Shown here: piece by piece, positions 51,330 to 62,060 of the stretch | Numbering within the stretch: position 1 is the first letter of the stretch | How the letters are laid out: every line of letters begins with the position of its first letter | Source: Anniella stebbinsi | Lineage: Eukaryota; Chordata; Lepidosauria; Squamata; Anniellidae | Assembly (NCBI GenBank): GCA_029215795.1 | Contig: JARDYH010000001.1 | Coordinates: 404,587,154 to 404,651,153, forward strand | DNA length: 64,000 nt | Direction: 5' to 3' | Program-made: the position numbers and the translations under genes | Notes under the pieces: model-generated | Databases searched by the model: none | Seen by the model: only the letters and a program-made list of their open reading frames with translations | Told to the model about the DNA's origin: nothing

Positions 51330-51620
51330 GCATGGGGGGCTCCTGGATCCATCTTTGTCCCTGCCTTTGTCACCGGCTGCTCCTGCTCCTCCTCTTCATC
51401 ATCAGAGCTGCTGCTCGCTTGCTTGCTTGGGAGGCAGGCAGGCAGGCAGGCAGCACAGAGGCCGCACAGGCGTCGCCTGCTCCCCCTCCTCCTCCTGCTC
51501 CTCCCCACCACCACCACTGCCACTGTTGCCTGGGCCCCAGCGAGAGGCAGGGGGGACCAGCAGGCTGTGTTGGGGAAGAGGCGGAGCAACAAGTCCAGGG
51601 GGCTCTGGGGAGTGGGCCTT
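51330..51620. repeat. GC-rich related segment A
   Basis: Pairs with 52365-52615 in the same orientation. Shared words in order: agctgctgctcgcttgcttg / gccacttgcttgcttgg, cacagaggccgca / cacggaggccgca, gagcgagaggcagg-like, and caagtccagggggctct. The interior is CTC/CTG-rich low complexity. Confidence 0.6.
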
Positions 51621-52364
51621 CAGCCTTCCCCTCCGCTTGACGCCCACCCCCATCCGCAGCCATCAAGGTATAGGTGTATGGGGGGGGGGGGGCTCCCAGG
51701 TTGCCCAGAGTGATTTGTGGCCCATGTTCAGCACCATGAGGCTGAGCCCTGGGTGGGCGTGTCAACGCATGCAGAGTGGGAGTCAATCTGACCGCGTTGC
51801 CCTGGGGAGCCTCTCCTGGCACAATGGCTGGAAAGGGCAGCCGGGTCAGTTTCAGTGGCCAGCCCTGGCTCCCGAGCAAGGATGGCTGTGTCTCCGAGGA
51901 GGAGAGCACGGAGCGTGGCGGTTTCTGTCATTACAGGCCAGGGAGACACAAGATTCATGGGCGCCATTATCCCACCCACACCAGCCTGCTGATTATTCCA
52001 TCAGGCGGTATTTGGGCATTGCCCTTCTCTGTGGTGCATGTGCATGGATCGCAGGAGGAGGATTCCCACCACGTGCCAGGCATTGGCCACGGGAGAGTGA
52101 GCCATGGCCCCCACCCTGCTAGGCAATCCCTGCCCCACCCTCATGCTGAACCTCCCAGAGAGCTTCAGCCATGGGGCAGTAAAGAAATGGGATGAACAAA
52201 GAAACCCGTCTCCATGCCTCCAGGTTGTAGTGACTCCATCAGTGGCAACTTCCTCTTCAACGCCCACAGAGAGGGAAAGGTGAATGAGATGGGTAGTGAA
52301 AGACATCCCCAGGGCAGGCTCCCTTGGGCCAGATGCCCTCCACGGGCCCCCTTCCCTCAGGGAG

Positions 52365-52615
52365 TCTGCCTTCTTCTCCCTGCCATGGTCCCCAGCTGCT
52401 CTTGCTCCTCCTCTTCCTCATCATGGCTGCCACTTGCTTGCTTGGCAGGCAGTGAGCCAGGGAGCACGGAGGCCGCAGGCAGTGGCGTCTCCTCCTCCTC
52501 CTCCTCCCCCTCCCCATTTCCATTGACTGGGCCAGAGCGAGAGGCAGGTGGACAAGCGGCTGGCAAGGGTGCCATGGAGGATCAAGTCCAGGGGGCTCTT
52601 GCCAGTGGGGCCTTC
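52365..52615. repeat. GC-rich related segment B
   Basis: Second copy of the segment at 51330-51620, about 1 kb downstream. Similarity is clear but patchy; it shares caagtccagggggctct and the cttgcttgcttgg block. I could not tell whether this is a local duplication or two insertions of one dispersed repeat. Confidence 0.6.
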
Positions 52616-53783
52616 TTGACCTGTAGGCCCTGGAGTGGTGCCCAGCCATGCCTGCCCTTGACGCCGGCTCTAGACACCCCCTGCCTCCCTGCCCGTGGGA
52701 TGCAACTGTGTGCCTAAGCTCTAAATACGACTTGACGTGTGAGATCCATGACCTGGCTGCAGCCAGAGAGGAGAACTTTTGACCTGCACCATCTAAGCTA
52801 GAGGGTATTTCACCCCATGGCACATCCCCAGGATGAAGGACTGGCCCCATCCTCCTTTGCAGCCCTTTACAGGGGCTCATTCCACTGCTCCCACTCCTAC
52901 ATTTCACAAAGCCGTCTTCTTAGCCTCAATTTAATCTGTCCGCAGAGGCTGCCTGTGCATCTGTTATCGGTAATCTCAACTGAGTCAGTGATATTCTTGT
53001 CATTGATCTCTTCCCGTCTCTGCGTTTGCCTGTATGGCTTCTCTTGTCCACCATTGTTCCGGGCATCTCCTTAAGCCGTTCCTCCTGTACCCTGATAGCT
53101 TCATCCTATTCATGAGCCTTGAAGTTTGCGTTCCCGTGGGGTGGATCCAGCTGATTGCCATTCCCTGCGATTTCCCGTGAGGCTGTTTCTTCCCCACATC
53201 TGTCAGAGTTTGTCCAGTCGCTTGGCTCCATGGATGGAGCGGCCCTCCAAAAACAGGCCGTGGGCCAGCTGAGCTGTCATTCATTTCTTTCAGGAGTGTC
53301 TGGGGGTCAAATTCGGCCTTTTAAAAGTGATCCTTTGAGATTCCCTGGAAGGCCACACGTCCTTCCCCCAACCACCGACCCTGTGATGCTTTCCCGGCAA
53401 ATCCTTGGAACTCTCAACACGTTGGCTCGACAAGCTGCAGATGAAGTTGGGCACTACAGGGGCAACCAAAATGAAAACAGGGAGGGGGGAACCTAAGAAG
53501 ACTCATTGAACCCCACCCCCAAGCGGATTTCTCTGACATCCCTCACTTAGGCCCATTCACTTCCTAGGAAACTCGCTGCTGGGGGAGATGAAAATTGCTA
53601 GAACTGGATGGTTGATGTGGGTCCTCAGAGCTGCTTGCATTTTTGGGATTCTCCTTGGGGCCGTTGCTATGAGGGTTGTCATGGTGAGTGCCCCTGTGCT
53701 ACCTCCAGATCTGGATTTCCTGTACTGAGCAGAGGGTTGGACTAGATGGCCTTCAGGGCCCATCCAGCTCTAGAATTCTGTGG

Positions 53784-53825
<42 letters not shown>

Positions 53826-54180
53826 AGGGGGGCAAATCTGGTTTTGAATTCCATTATCTGCATTTCCACCTTGACCTTCTCCACTTGGTTCCTTACCGGG
53901 GTGGGCAGGCTCATGAGACGACGTAAAACAGTTCTCCACTGCTGCACGTTCCTTTGCAGACACAGAGAGATTAATAGATTCCACCACTGGAAAACTCATC
54001 ACAGACATCAAAGAGTCCCCAAGCAATTTGTAAAATAAATAAATAAATGGGCCAGGGAAAAGACCAAACAAATACATACAAGGGAGAGAGGGTTTTTTGG
54101 GGGGGGAGAAATATCCCCTTTTGCTTCGATATGAAAAGCGTCTGTGATGATTACTAAAGGGAAAAGAGAGCTTTGAATAT

Positions 54181-54186
<6 letters not shown>

Positions 54187-54231
<45 letters not shown>
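54187..54231. repeat. (AT)n microsatellite
   Basis: About 22 AT units in intron 9. Confidence 0.95.
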
Positions 54232-54234
<3 letters not shown>

Positions 54235-54897
54235 GGGAAAGAAGTCTAAATAAACCTCAGGCTGGCAGGGAAGGCAAAGCTTTTAAATCCCTTGTAGTAA
54301 TTACGGGGGGGGGGGGGTGTTTGGAGGGAGTTTGGTTGCCTGTTCAGTGTTCATTCAGCAGATGCAGCAGAGAGAGGGTGCAATGGGCCCTTTTAAATGT
54401 AGCTTTGCATAGACGCTGAAGTTTTCACTAGGGTGCCGCCCGGCTTCCAACGGTGTGTTGCGTTTCATGTTGCGCTTCCATTTTCATTTTAACGCTGTTC
54501 TTGAACCTTATTGCATGGCATCGTTTTTCATCCCTTGGATTTATGCTGCTTGAGGAAGGCCTGGGAGGAGCGAAGCCAACGGAGCAGAGGTATCAACCAG
54601 CACCTTTGCTGAGGTGGGGGGGGGGGTCTGTGAGGAGGGTAAGGAGCCTCCATGGGCCAGATAGGGGCAATATGGCCCACGTGCTGGAGGCTGCCCCCCT
54701 CACTACACCACAGGGATGTAGGAGAAATTCATTTCAGCTCGTTGTTAATCAGGATGCACCCCGTTTGCTCCTTCTGGGCTGAAAACGGACCCAGCCCCTC
54801 CATCTGCAGCAGATGCGCAGCAGATGCCCAGGCATTTCCCTGCTTGCCGTGTGATTTGCAGGCCCCATAGAATGCGCTTGTCAGCAGGCGTCCCTTT

Positions 54898-55110
54898 ATT
54901 TTATTTATTTATTTATTTTCTTTTATTTCTAACCCGCCTCTCCATCCAGATCGAGGCGGGGAACAACAATAAATACAAATATAAAATCATAAAATAGATA
55001 AACCATTAAAACAGATAAAAACAAATGCATTATTAAAAACATCTTTGAAGGCGCACATGAAAGAACTTCTGAAAAATGCCCACAAAGAGGTTTCCATCAG
55101 TGGGAGAAGG
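54898..55110 (-). mobile_element. LINE 3' end, minus strand
   Basis: (TTTA)n tract, ctaacccgcctctccatcca, gatcgaggcggggaacaaca, then aaaccattaaaacagataaa. Same subfamily as 12190-12440. Confidence 0.72.
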
Positions 55111-55839
55111 AGGTGCACATTTCGAAGCTGCGCACAAATGTTTGGGGAAAAGTGCGCATGAAAATACGCCTGGATTTTGATGCAAAAAATGGAAAACAGA
55201 TAAAGTTCGCCAACTGATACGAACTCAAGTCAGAACAAGCTTTGAGATGGATTTTGGGGAATGTCGGCCATCTCGCCTCTTCCTGACTGCTGCACCCCTA
55301 GGGTGGCCTCCTCGTCCCATGAGCTGGACCCATCTCACTCAGCAGAAGAGGGTTGCACGGACCCCAAACGTCTGTGATTGAGACGTCCGTGGTTCTGAGG
55401 ATTGGAAAGGAACGGCGTCCACTGATGGAGAGTGGCAGGCCCGGCACGCCTGTGGCAAGCAACCCTAATGGCCCGGCTAATAAGGTTACGAGGAGACCTT
55501 GGAGCAGCCCGGAGTGCGTTAGGAGCAGGGCTAATTGCATTGCAGGCTAATGCAGACAGACGATTCTGTCAGAGCCACCTTGGAGCTGGGGACGTGAACC
55601 TCCCTGGGACCGAGACGGGCTGAGCTGACGGCAGCAGCTTTAGTGAGTCCTCACCATGCCTTGACCTGGACTGGGTTAACACAAGGATTTCTCCATGGCA
55701 GGGCAGGAATGTGGGGCAGAGGAAATGAATGGTAGATAAGACATCTCTTCTCAGTCCAGCACAGGATGTAAGAAGAAGGTGCACAGGATGTGGGCAGGGA
55801 GACATTTCCCCCCCCCCCCCTCATAATATTGGGGATCAT

Positions 55840-56195
55840 CCCATGAAGCTGATTGGTGGGAGTTTCAAGACAGGTCAAAGGAAAGACATCTTCCTACAGC
55901 ACGTAGTTAACCAATGGAATTTGCTACCACAGGATGTCATGATGGCCACCAATTTGGATGGTTATCAATGGCTACTAGTCCTGATGGCTATATGCTACCT
56001 CCAGTATCAGAGACAGTATGCCTATATACACCAGTTGCTGGGGAACATGGGTGGGAGGGTGCTGTGGCACCATGTCCTGCTTGTGGGTTCCTGGTCAACG
56101 GTTGGTTGGCCACTGTGTGAACAGAGCGCTGGACTAGATGGACCCTTGGTCAGGTCTGGCATCAGGGCTCTTCTTATGTTCTTAAGAGCCCACCC
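55840..56195 (+). mobile_element. Retrotransposon-like dispersed repeat (355 bp)
   Basis: One frame encodes GGSFKTGQRKDIFLQHVVNQ then WNLLPQDVMMATNLDGY, like the tail of a non-LTR reverse transcriptase (VVN.WN.LP). It then continues with ctactagtcctgatggctat and ends actagatggacccttggtca and gggctcttcttatgttctta. Fragments of the same repeat occur at 18123-18210 and 49507-49615 (opposite orientation) and 37580-37660 (same orientation). Confidence 0.6.
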
Positions 56196-56288
56196 ACGTT
56201 GTCAGGCCACAGGTCCCTGCAGTCCAGTGTCCCGTGTCCACAGTGGCCACTAGGAAGGCCCTCAAGTAGGGCTTGAAATTGATAGCCC

Positions 56289-56290
<2 letters not shown>

Positions 56291-56332
<42 letters not shown>

Positions 56333-56340
56333 TGTTGCTC
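56291..56340. repeat. (TGC)n microsatellite
   Basis: About 12 perfect TGC/CTG units followed by two interrupted ones. Shorter CTG/CAG tracts lie at 3171-3192 and 13607-13626. Confidence 0.95.
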
Positions 56341-56419
56341 CTAGTCGTTGAAGGGAGGGGAAAGTACGGCAGAGCCCACCCCCCACCCCCGTAGCATGAG
56401 GTTTCAGCACTGCCTGATC

Positions 56420-56556
56420 CTTCTATTTATTTATTTATTTCACTTATGCCAGGCCACTTTTGAAGTCCTTATTGTTACTTTGGTGGCTCGGCCGGGAATT
56501 GAACCCAGGCCTCCTGCGTGGCAGGCGAGAATTCTACCATTGAAGCACAATGCTGC
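56420..56556 (-). mobile_element. tRNA-Gly-derived SINE or retropseudogene, minus strand
   Basis: On the minus strand, positions 56553 to 56481 read like tRNA-Gly(GCC): gcattgtgcttcaatggtag, aattctcgcctgccacgc (anticodon GCC), aggaggcctgggttcaattc, ccggccgagccacca. The acceptor stem does not pair (gcattgt against gagcca) and a CCA is encoded, so it is not a working tRNA gene. A body of about 40 bases and an (AAAT)n tail follow, as in a SINE. Confidence 0.75.
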
Positions 56557-56577
56557 CCAGTACCTGGCCAATGTCCC

Positions 56578-56905
56578 TTTGGGGCTGTTCACACAACACT
56601 CACTGGAATGGAATGATCTCCCCGACGAGGCTCGCCTGGCGCCAACATTGTTATCTTTTCGGCGCCAGGTCAAGACTTTCCTCTTCTCCCAGGCATTTAA
56701 CAGCGTATGTTAAGGGTGTTGTTGTGGTGTTGGTGGTTTGACCCAGAATAGTTGTTTTTAAATGATATCGTATTTATAACCTGTTTTTATGCTTTTTATG
56801 CTTTTGAATTTTGTACATCGGGGTTTTTTTAATGTTCAATGTTTTTAATTTTTGTAAACCGCCCAGAGAGCTTCGGCTATGGGGCGGTATATAAATGGAA
56901 TAAAT
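56578..56905 (+). mobile_element. LINE (CR1/L2-type) 3' end with RT C-terminal tail
   Basis: The first 120 bases encode LEWNDLPDEARLAPTLLSFR then RQVKTFLFSQAF, the familiar end of CR1/L2-type reverse transcriptases (W-N-x-L-P-D-E...A-P...F+..+KT.LF). This is followed by a T-rich 3' UTR, gtaaaccgcccagagagctt, cggctatggggcggtatata and a short tandem end. It is 5'-truncated. Confidence 0.82.
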
Positions 56906-57197
56906 GGAAATGGAATGGAGTGAAATGGAATGGAATGGTTGAGTGTGGGCTGTTGCTCAACTGTGGGTTAGCGTGTTTTATTAACCCAGGACGTTTTCTG
57001 CAGTGCAGTGTGTTCACCACCCTGAACATCCCAACAACAAACCATGGGTTCTCAAGGTGGCTTGCTTAAGAAAAATAACCCACCCTTGCTATTTTTCCTG
57101 CCTCTGGAGTGCCAGAGGAAAAGTCTCGTCCATCTTCTTCGTGACAGATGCCCCATGGACCGCCATGAAAGGGCAGCAAATTGATTGCATTTATTAT

Positions 57198-57234
<37 letters not shown>

Positions 57235-57707
57235 TTCCTGCCAGATGGGGTGGGGAAAGGCGCTTGTTGGATTTTCCGGCTCAGGTACAAAATAAATTGG
57301 CCAGCCTTGGGGACTACCAGCCATCTTGACTGGGGAGCAGCATTCTGACTGGGGACAGATCCCCCCTTTGCTGTTCTGCCTCAGATAGCAAAATGTCTTG
57401 GGCCGGCCGGCCCTGCCCCTGAGGGTGTCATGCAGCGCTATGGCTGCACATTTGAGTAGCATCTGAGGATCTTCTTGCTAGCAAAAGGGAAGCAGAAAAT
57501 GGGCAGCTGTATTTTGGGAACCAGGAACAGCATATGTTTATTATTTCAGTGCTCCAGTCCTATGTCCTTAATATCCAAGTCACCATTGGATGGATCCTCC
57601 TCCTCTCCTCCTCCTCTGTTGGATGTTGTATGATGGGGCACACCAGGCTCTTGAATGAGGATTGCCCTTGAAGAGAAATGATGGGAGAACGCTGTTTTAT
57701 TTTTCAG

Positions 57708-57758
57708 GGGTCCTACATTGAACCTGAGCGCAAGACCTCCTACGTTGACCTGATGATG
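57708..57758 (+). CDS. CCDC33: CCDC33-like exon 10: short linker exon
   Basis: A 51-base phase 0/0 exon, GSYIEPERKTSYVDLMM, after acceptor tatttttcag and before donor gtaagt. It lies 16.6 kb from exon 9. Its support is the strong splice sites, the open frame and phase agreement with its neighbours; the residues themselves are not diagnostic. Confidence 0.78.
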
Positions 57759-58780
57759 GTAAGTATGCCCCACACCTTCACATTGTCTGCTTTGTGCTTG
57801 TACTGGGGGGCAAAGGGAGAGGGCCCAGAACAGGAATGGAGAACCTCAGGCCTGTAGGACAAATCTGGCCTTCCCCAGTTCCCCAGATGGCCATACCTCC
57901 TTCCCTTGGCCACGCCCCTTTCCCCTGACTGCCAATCATTTGGTACTTTCCCAGCTTTTGCGTGGCAGAAGGAAGCCACTCAGAGGACAGGGGAATTTTT
58001 TCATATTTTAAAAATGGGGGCTAGGGCAGACATCAGGGCAAGGAGGGGGCCATCGGATGCCCCCTTGCCATCAGTGCTGGAGCCAGCTCTGGTAAAGACC
58101 CAGCAAACGTGACCGAGTGGATGTCCCAGTGAAGGTCGCAGAGGAAGACCTCTGAAATGCTGAGAAGCCTCATGACTTAATTGAGTGTTTGAAACATGAG
58201 ACGAGCGAGTCGCAGGGAAGAGCGCTGAGGCAGCAAAAGGGCCTGGCGCTCTCAGCTATCAAAGATCCAACGGGTGGAAATGAGATGGAGTGAGAAAAAG
58301 GGGGAGCGGTGGCTTTGTGGCACTCTCCTCCTCCTCCCCCGCCCGCCCGCCCACCCCTCCATCACCGGCATCAAATTGCCTGACAAGAACTCTGGTGCCG
58401 AGAGTCAGCGCTAAGGGCAGTTAAAGTGGAGGGTTGGGCAGAGGTGGCGGGAAAGCAGGAAGAGGGCAGCGGCCTTCAGTGGGCAGAGCCTGCATGAGAG
58501 ACGCCAGGAGGATCCATTCAGGGGGGCGGGGGGAATGCGATGAACCTTCGTCAACTCAGGGGGGAGGGGGCTTCATTCTGCTTGCAGCAAATTGGACCAG
58601 TTAGCGGATTTACTGTATATTTCAACTTGCCAAAATTTTAGCTGCAATTTGCACAAATCTTTATTTGCACCAATCGAAAAGGCTGAACTGCTGAACTCCT
58701 CTGGCTTCATGGCTGAGCTTGAAGTGAAAAATATGCCAGAATTTTGGTTGTTTTGGTCCTGTCCTTTTTGCCTTCAGCCA

Positions 58781-59131
58781 GGGGAAGGGACATAGCTCAG
58801 TGGAAGGACGGCCCCTGCTTCGCATGCAGAAGGTCACGGGTTCGATCCCCTGCAGCATCTCCAGGGAGGGCTAGGGAAGAATCCCGCCAGAGCCCCTGGA
58901 GAGCCCTGGCTGCCCGTCAGTGTTGACAATGCTGGGCTTATTATTATTATTATTATTATTATTATTTACGTGCATATATCGTCCCATAGCCAAAGCTTTC
59001 TAGGCGGTTTACAAAGATTAAAAGACGGAACATTAAAAAATAAATATACAAAATTTAAAAGCATAAAAACATTTTTAAAAAATAACCAGCTAGACGGACC
59101 AAGGCTCTGACTCCATAGAAGGCTGCTTCTG
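58781..59131 (+). mobile_element. tRNA-derived SINE interrupted by a LINE tail
   Basis: The SINE head is ggggaagggacatagctcag with B box gggttcgatcccc. Its body runs to gacaatgctgggct, breaks at 58937, and resumes near 59090 with tagacggaccaaggctctga and ccatagaaggctgcttct, the usual 3' end. The gap is filled by a minus-strand LINE 3' end. Confidence 0.8.
58938..59089 (-). mobile_element. LINE (CR1/L2-type) 3' end nested in a SINE
   Basis: A (TTA)n tract, then cgtcccatagccaaagcttt and ctaggcggtttacaaagatt, then an A-rich stretch. Reversed, this is the usual LINE 3' end: A/T-rich UTR, 'taaaccgcctagaaagcttt', then short tandem repeats at the very end. Confidence 0.78.
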
Positions 59132-59149
59132 AGGTACGTTTGTTCCCTG

Positions 59150-59320
59150 CCCACTACTGTCAGGTGGCCCCTGAGTGCTCCTCTGGCATGAAAGAGCTTC
59201 TCCCTGACTTAAACAGATCTCAGGCCGTATCAAGAGAATCCCTGGAGAACAACTCAGTCAATGCCAGGCTAGATTGACTGACGGGCTGGCTCAGTATAAG
59301 GCTGCTTCCTATGCCCATCT
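59150..59320 (+). mobile_element. SINE 3' part
   Basis: Reads gagcttctccctgacttaaa, then ccctggagaacaactcagtc and ctggctcagtataaggctgc; the tRNA-like head is missing. Confidence 0.55.
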
Positions 59321-59324
59321 TAGA

Positions 59325-59506
59325 GCAGGGAAAACCAGTAGCTCATTGCCAGAGCATGTGCTTTGTATGCCAAAGGTCCCAGGTTCGATCCCAACATCTT
59401 TCAGGTGGAGCTGGAAACCCAGGAGAGTCAGTGATAGTCCGTAGAGGCAGTATTGAGCTAGACAGACCAGTACATGAGGAGGTAGAAGGCAGCTTTCCAG
59501 GTTCCT
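59325..59506 (+). mobile_element. tRNA-derived SINE
   Basis: Head agtagctcattgccagagca, ctttgtatgccaaaggtccc, B box aggttcgatcccaac, tail ttgagctagacagaccagta and gaaggcagctttccagg. Confidence 0.75.
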
Positions 59507-61013
59507 TTTTGAGGCATGTAGGCACATTGCAGATATTCTTGTGCAGTAGGTCTCAGCTGGTGGGACACACCTACCCCTGGTGGGATGCAGATAAGTGTCT
59601 GGAAGGGGATCTTCTCCTCCTAGCAGGGCCTCTCTAAACCTTAACTAAAGATGGGGGGGGGGGGTTCATTCAGTTCTTGTTTTAATGCAAACTCACCTAA
59701 TTTCAAATCTTAAAATGAAGACATGAACCAAAACTCAGTAATTCTTGAAAATTCGACCTTTTCTAAATTTTGCAATCGAATTAGTTCCCCAATAATAATT
59801 CAAAAATGTGTATATTGGGGACAAGCGCACAGAAAAATGCATATGTTTATGAAGATAACGTTTTAAAAAATGCCTTATATTAGGAACATTACTTGCAAAA
59901 AGAACGAGGCTATTAGGCAAAAATGCACAGAAAACTTGGAAGACCTGGACACACAAATGTGTCTGAATTTTCGAGCAGAATTGTTTCTCAAAATTTGAGC
60001 TGAACGGAACTTAAGATTGGAAAAATGAGAAACCAAGAGGAACTGAAATGGACCACTTTTGTCCATCCATGTTAATAACTGCCCGCTAGACAAAAATTCA
60101 ACATGGGTTGCTTTGTCCATCCCTGTGCCTCTCCGTACTCCTTGGCAAAGGAGACACAACAGCCTAGTTGCTAAGAGCAGCTTTGTTGTAGCGATGGCAG
60201 CTACCGGCATGACTTGTCAGTGCCCTGAAAACAGGTATGCAAGCAGACCGCTCTGCCCACAAGAGGATCTGGGTCCCCCCCCCCCCCCCCCGGGATGCTA
60301 CAGGCTACTGCTGTGAGTTCAGGGTACACCTGGCTTTCCTTTTGCACCAGGAATGGCGGGTGGATGTGGGTGTGGTGCATGCTAGAGTCCTTTCCCAGGT
60401 GAGCACACCTGTTTGCTTTGTGGTTCCGGAGTTTGCCGTTCGGAAATGACCGGCACCTGGCAACCAGCAGGCTTGTTAACCTGATCTCTGGGGGAGGGTT
60501 GAAGCAACAACGCCTGGATTTTGAATGCTGGAGGATTCCCCCCCATCCCACCCGGCTGGTTTGGTGGAGTAGCTTGAGGCAGATCTGGGCCACTCAGCAA
60601 CACCAGATGACATTGTACTACCGACCCTTCTCCTGCACCGTGAGTAGCCGCGGTTGCGGGTCGAGGCCCTGGGGGGAAGACGCCAGCTCCCGTTGCATGC
60701 CTGTCATCATGGCAGTACAAGGAGTGCAGTGAGCTTTAAATGCAGAATGGCACATGCTCAAGGGAACTTTTTGATTGCAGACAGTGCTGTTGCTGTTCTA
60801 GCATACGAATGTAGAAGCATGGAATGGCACTCGCAGGCTGTGGTAGCTATGGTTTGTAGCAGACAGCAGAGTGCGCCATTTTACTGCTGATCAATTTGTA
60901 TTCTTTTGTTTTTATTGTTATATTTATCAAATGTTTTTATGCCGCTGTATTTTATGTTTACTAGTTTGGTATAACTCACTCATAAGGGGAAGCAGCCAGT
61001 GTGGAGTAGTGGT

Positions 61014-61156
61014 CAGAGCAGCTTTCCCTAGCCTGGTGCTCTCCAGATGTTTTGGACTTCAACTCCCATCAGCCCCAGCCAGCATGGCCATTGGTCAGGA
61101 ATGCTGGGAGTTGTAGTCCAACATATCTGGAGGGCACCAGGTTGGGGAAGGCTCTG
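61014..61156. mobile_element. Palindromic MITE ('agatgttttggact' family), near-intact
   Basis: The arms cctggtgctctccagatgtt/ttggacttcaactccca and tgggagttgtagtccaacat/atctggagggcaccagg mirror each other around a short centre. This is the best preserved of eight or more copies in the window, and serves as the reference for the others. The family is very common in squamate DNA as I know it. Confidence 0.85.
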
Positions 61157-61664
61157 TTGGAACATCTAACTGGGGGAAACCTAGGGTTCTTGATGGGAAT
61201 TATTTGGTATTGATGCCTCTTGTTCAAAAGACAGTTAGCAGAGAAAAAACAAAACCCAGAACAGAATGAGCATTTACAAGTCCCACTTGCACACAGGGCT
61301 AAAAAATGAGAGACTACACTCTTCTTTAGTGAAGAAAAGGTAAAATGGTTCACTCACAATATTCTTGCATAAAAATGCAGGTACAGTGTAGAGTGTAAAA
61401 CAGACTCTGTTCCGTCCATTTCTTTGTTTTCGATAACACCCGGCAAGCATGTGCGCTCCCAGTTATGGAAGAGAACAGAGAGAGGGGGGAGGCACAGGAA
61501 ACCATGCTGTCGACTATGGAGACCTTAAGGCTAGCTATGCCCCCAAATTCCCAAGCATTAACTAGCAGACTTCAACACTGCACCCTTCCTGTATCATGCA
61601 GATAGGGTTGCAATATTCCCAACAGTTCTATCAAATGTTAGTCCCTTTCATTTAAATGCGATGT

Positions 61665-61795
61665 GTATTGTTTCTGCAGTTCAAATTGTTTTTATTTCTG
61701 TTTTTAAATGTGATCTTTAATATTTATATGTGAACTGCTAACAGATTTCAATACATTAAGTGGTATATAAGTATTACATGACAAATAAATAGATA
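61665..61795 (+). mobile_element. Probable LINE 3' end fragment
   Basis: A T-rich stretch followed by gaactgctaacagatttcaa, aagtggtatataagtattac and a final acaaataaatagata. The layout fits a LINE tail but the core word is diverged. Confidence 0.5.
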
Positions 61796-61992
61796 CATTT
61801 CAATGGCTCTCCTCTAAATAGCACTAAAATCGACTGCAAAATCGAATTCAAATCCAGACTCAGCCATGAAGCTCACCAGTTCATCCTGGGCCAGTCATTG
61901 CCTAAGAAACAATGGGAAAATGCGGGAGAGCTTCCCTACGCTTTAGCTGCGCCTTCTGTTTAGTGACCACCTGCCTGCCTTCTGTCTCACAG

Positions 61993-62060
61993 CTGCCGCA
62001 AGATGGGATGCCGCCCCATGAGGCTGTGGCCGCGATCCTGCCAGAGACACAACTCACCAG
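61993..62060 (+). CDS. CCDC33: CCDC33-like exon 11: linker exon
   Basis: A 68-base exon with acceptor gtctcacag and donor gtacgg. It starts in phase 0 and ends with two bases of a codon: LPQDGMPPHEAVAAILPETQ then LT. The codons look coding (no in-frame stop, GC-rich third positions). The phase-2 end fits exon 12 exactly. Confidence 0.77.

Larger units (their letters stand above)
41092..57707 (+). other. Intron 9 (16.6 kb)
   Basis: Phase-0 intron, the longest here. It holds a SINE-like tail (41683-41840), the 320-bp hAT-like palindrome (42145-42464), a CpG-rich element (43678-44042), a minus-strand LINE fragment (45137-45610), a SINE (46218-46397), GA/CT/GT tracts (48700-48835, 49043-49086), two related GC-rich segments (51330-51620, 52365-52615), GT and AT tracts (53786-53824, 54187-54231), a minus-strand LINE tail (54898-55110), a dispersed repeat (55840-56195), a TGC tract (56291-56340), a tRNA-Gly SINE (56420-56556) and a LINE 3' end (56578-56905). 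Non-repetitive TAAT-rich stretches occur at 48520-48690 and 50600-50900. Confidence 0.8.
57759..61992 (+). other. Intron 10 (4.2 kb)
   Basis: Phase-0 intron with a cluster of SINEs at 58781-59505, one interrupted by a LINE tail; an A/T-rich repeat (59690-60060); a near-intact palindromic MITE (61014-61156); and a probable LINE 3' end (61665-61795). Other sequence is unassigned. Confidence 0.8.

Noticed and set aside
51328..52122. 264-codon + strand open frame, and overlapping minus-strand frames to 52907
   Set aside because: CTC/CTG and GGA-type low complexity produce open frames on both strands; no domain, and the region is part of a repeated GC-rich segment.
56481..56553. Functional tRNA-Gly gene
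   Set aside because: Acceptor stem does not pair, CCA is encoded and a SINE-like tail follows, so it is a retrocopy or SINE head.
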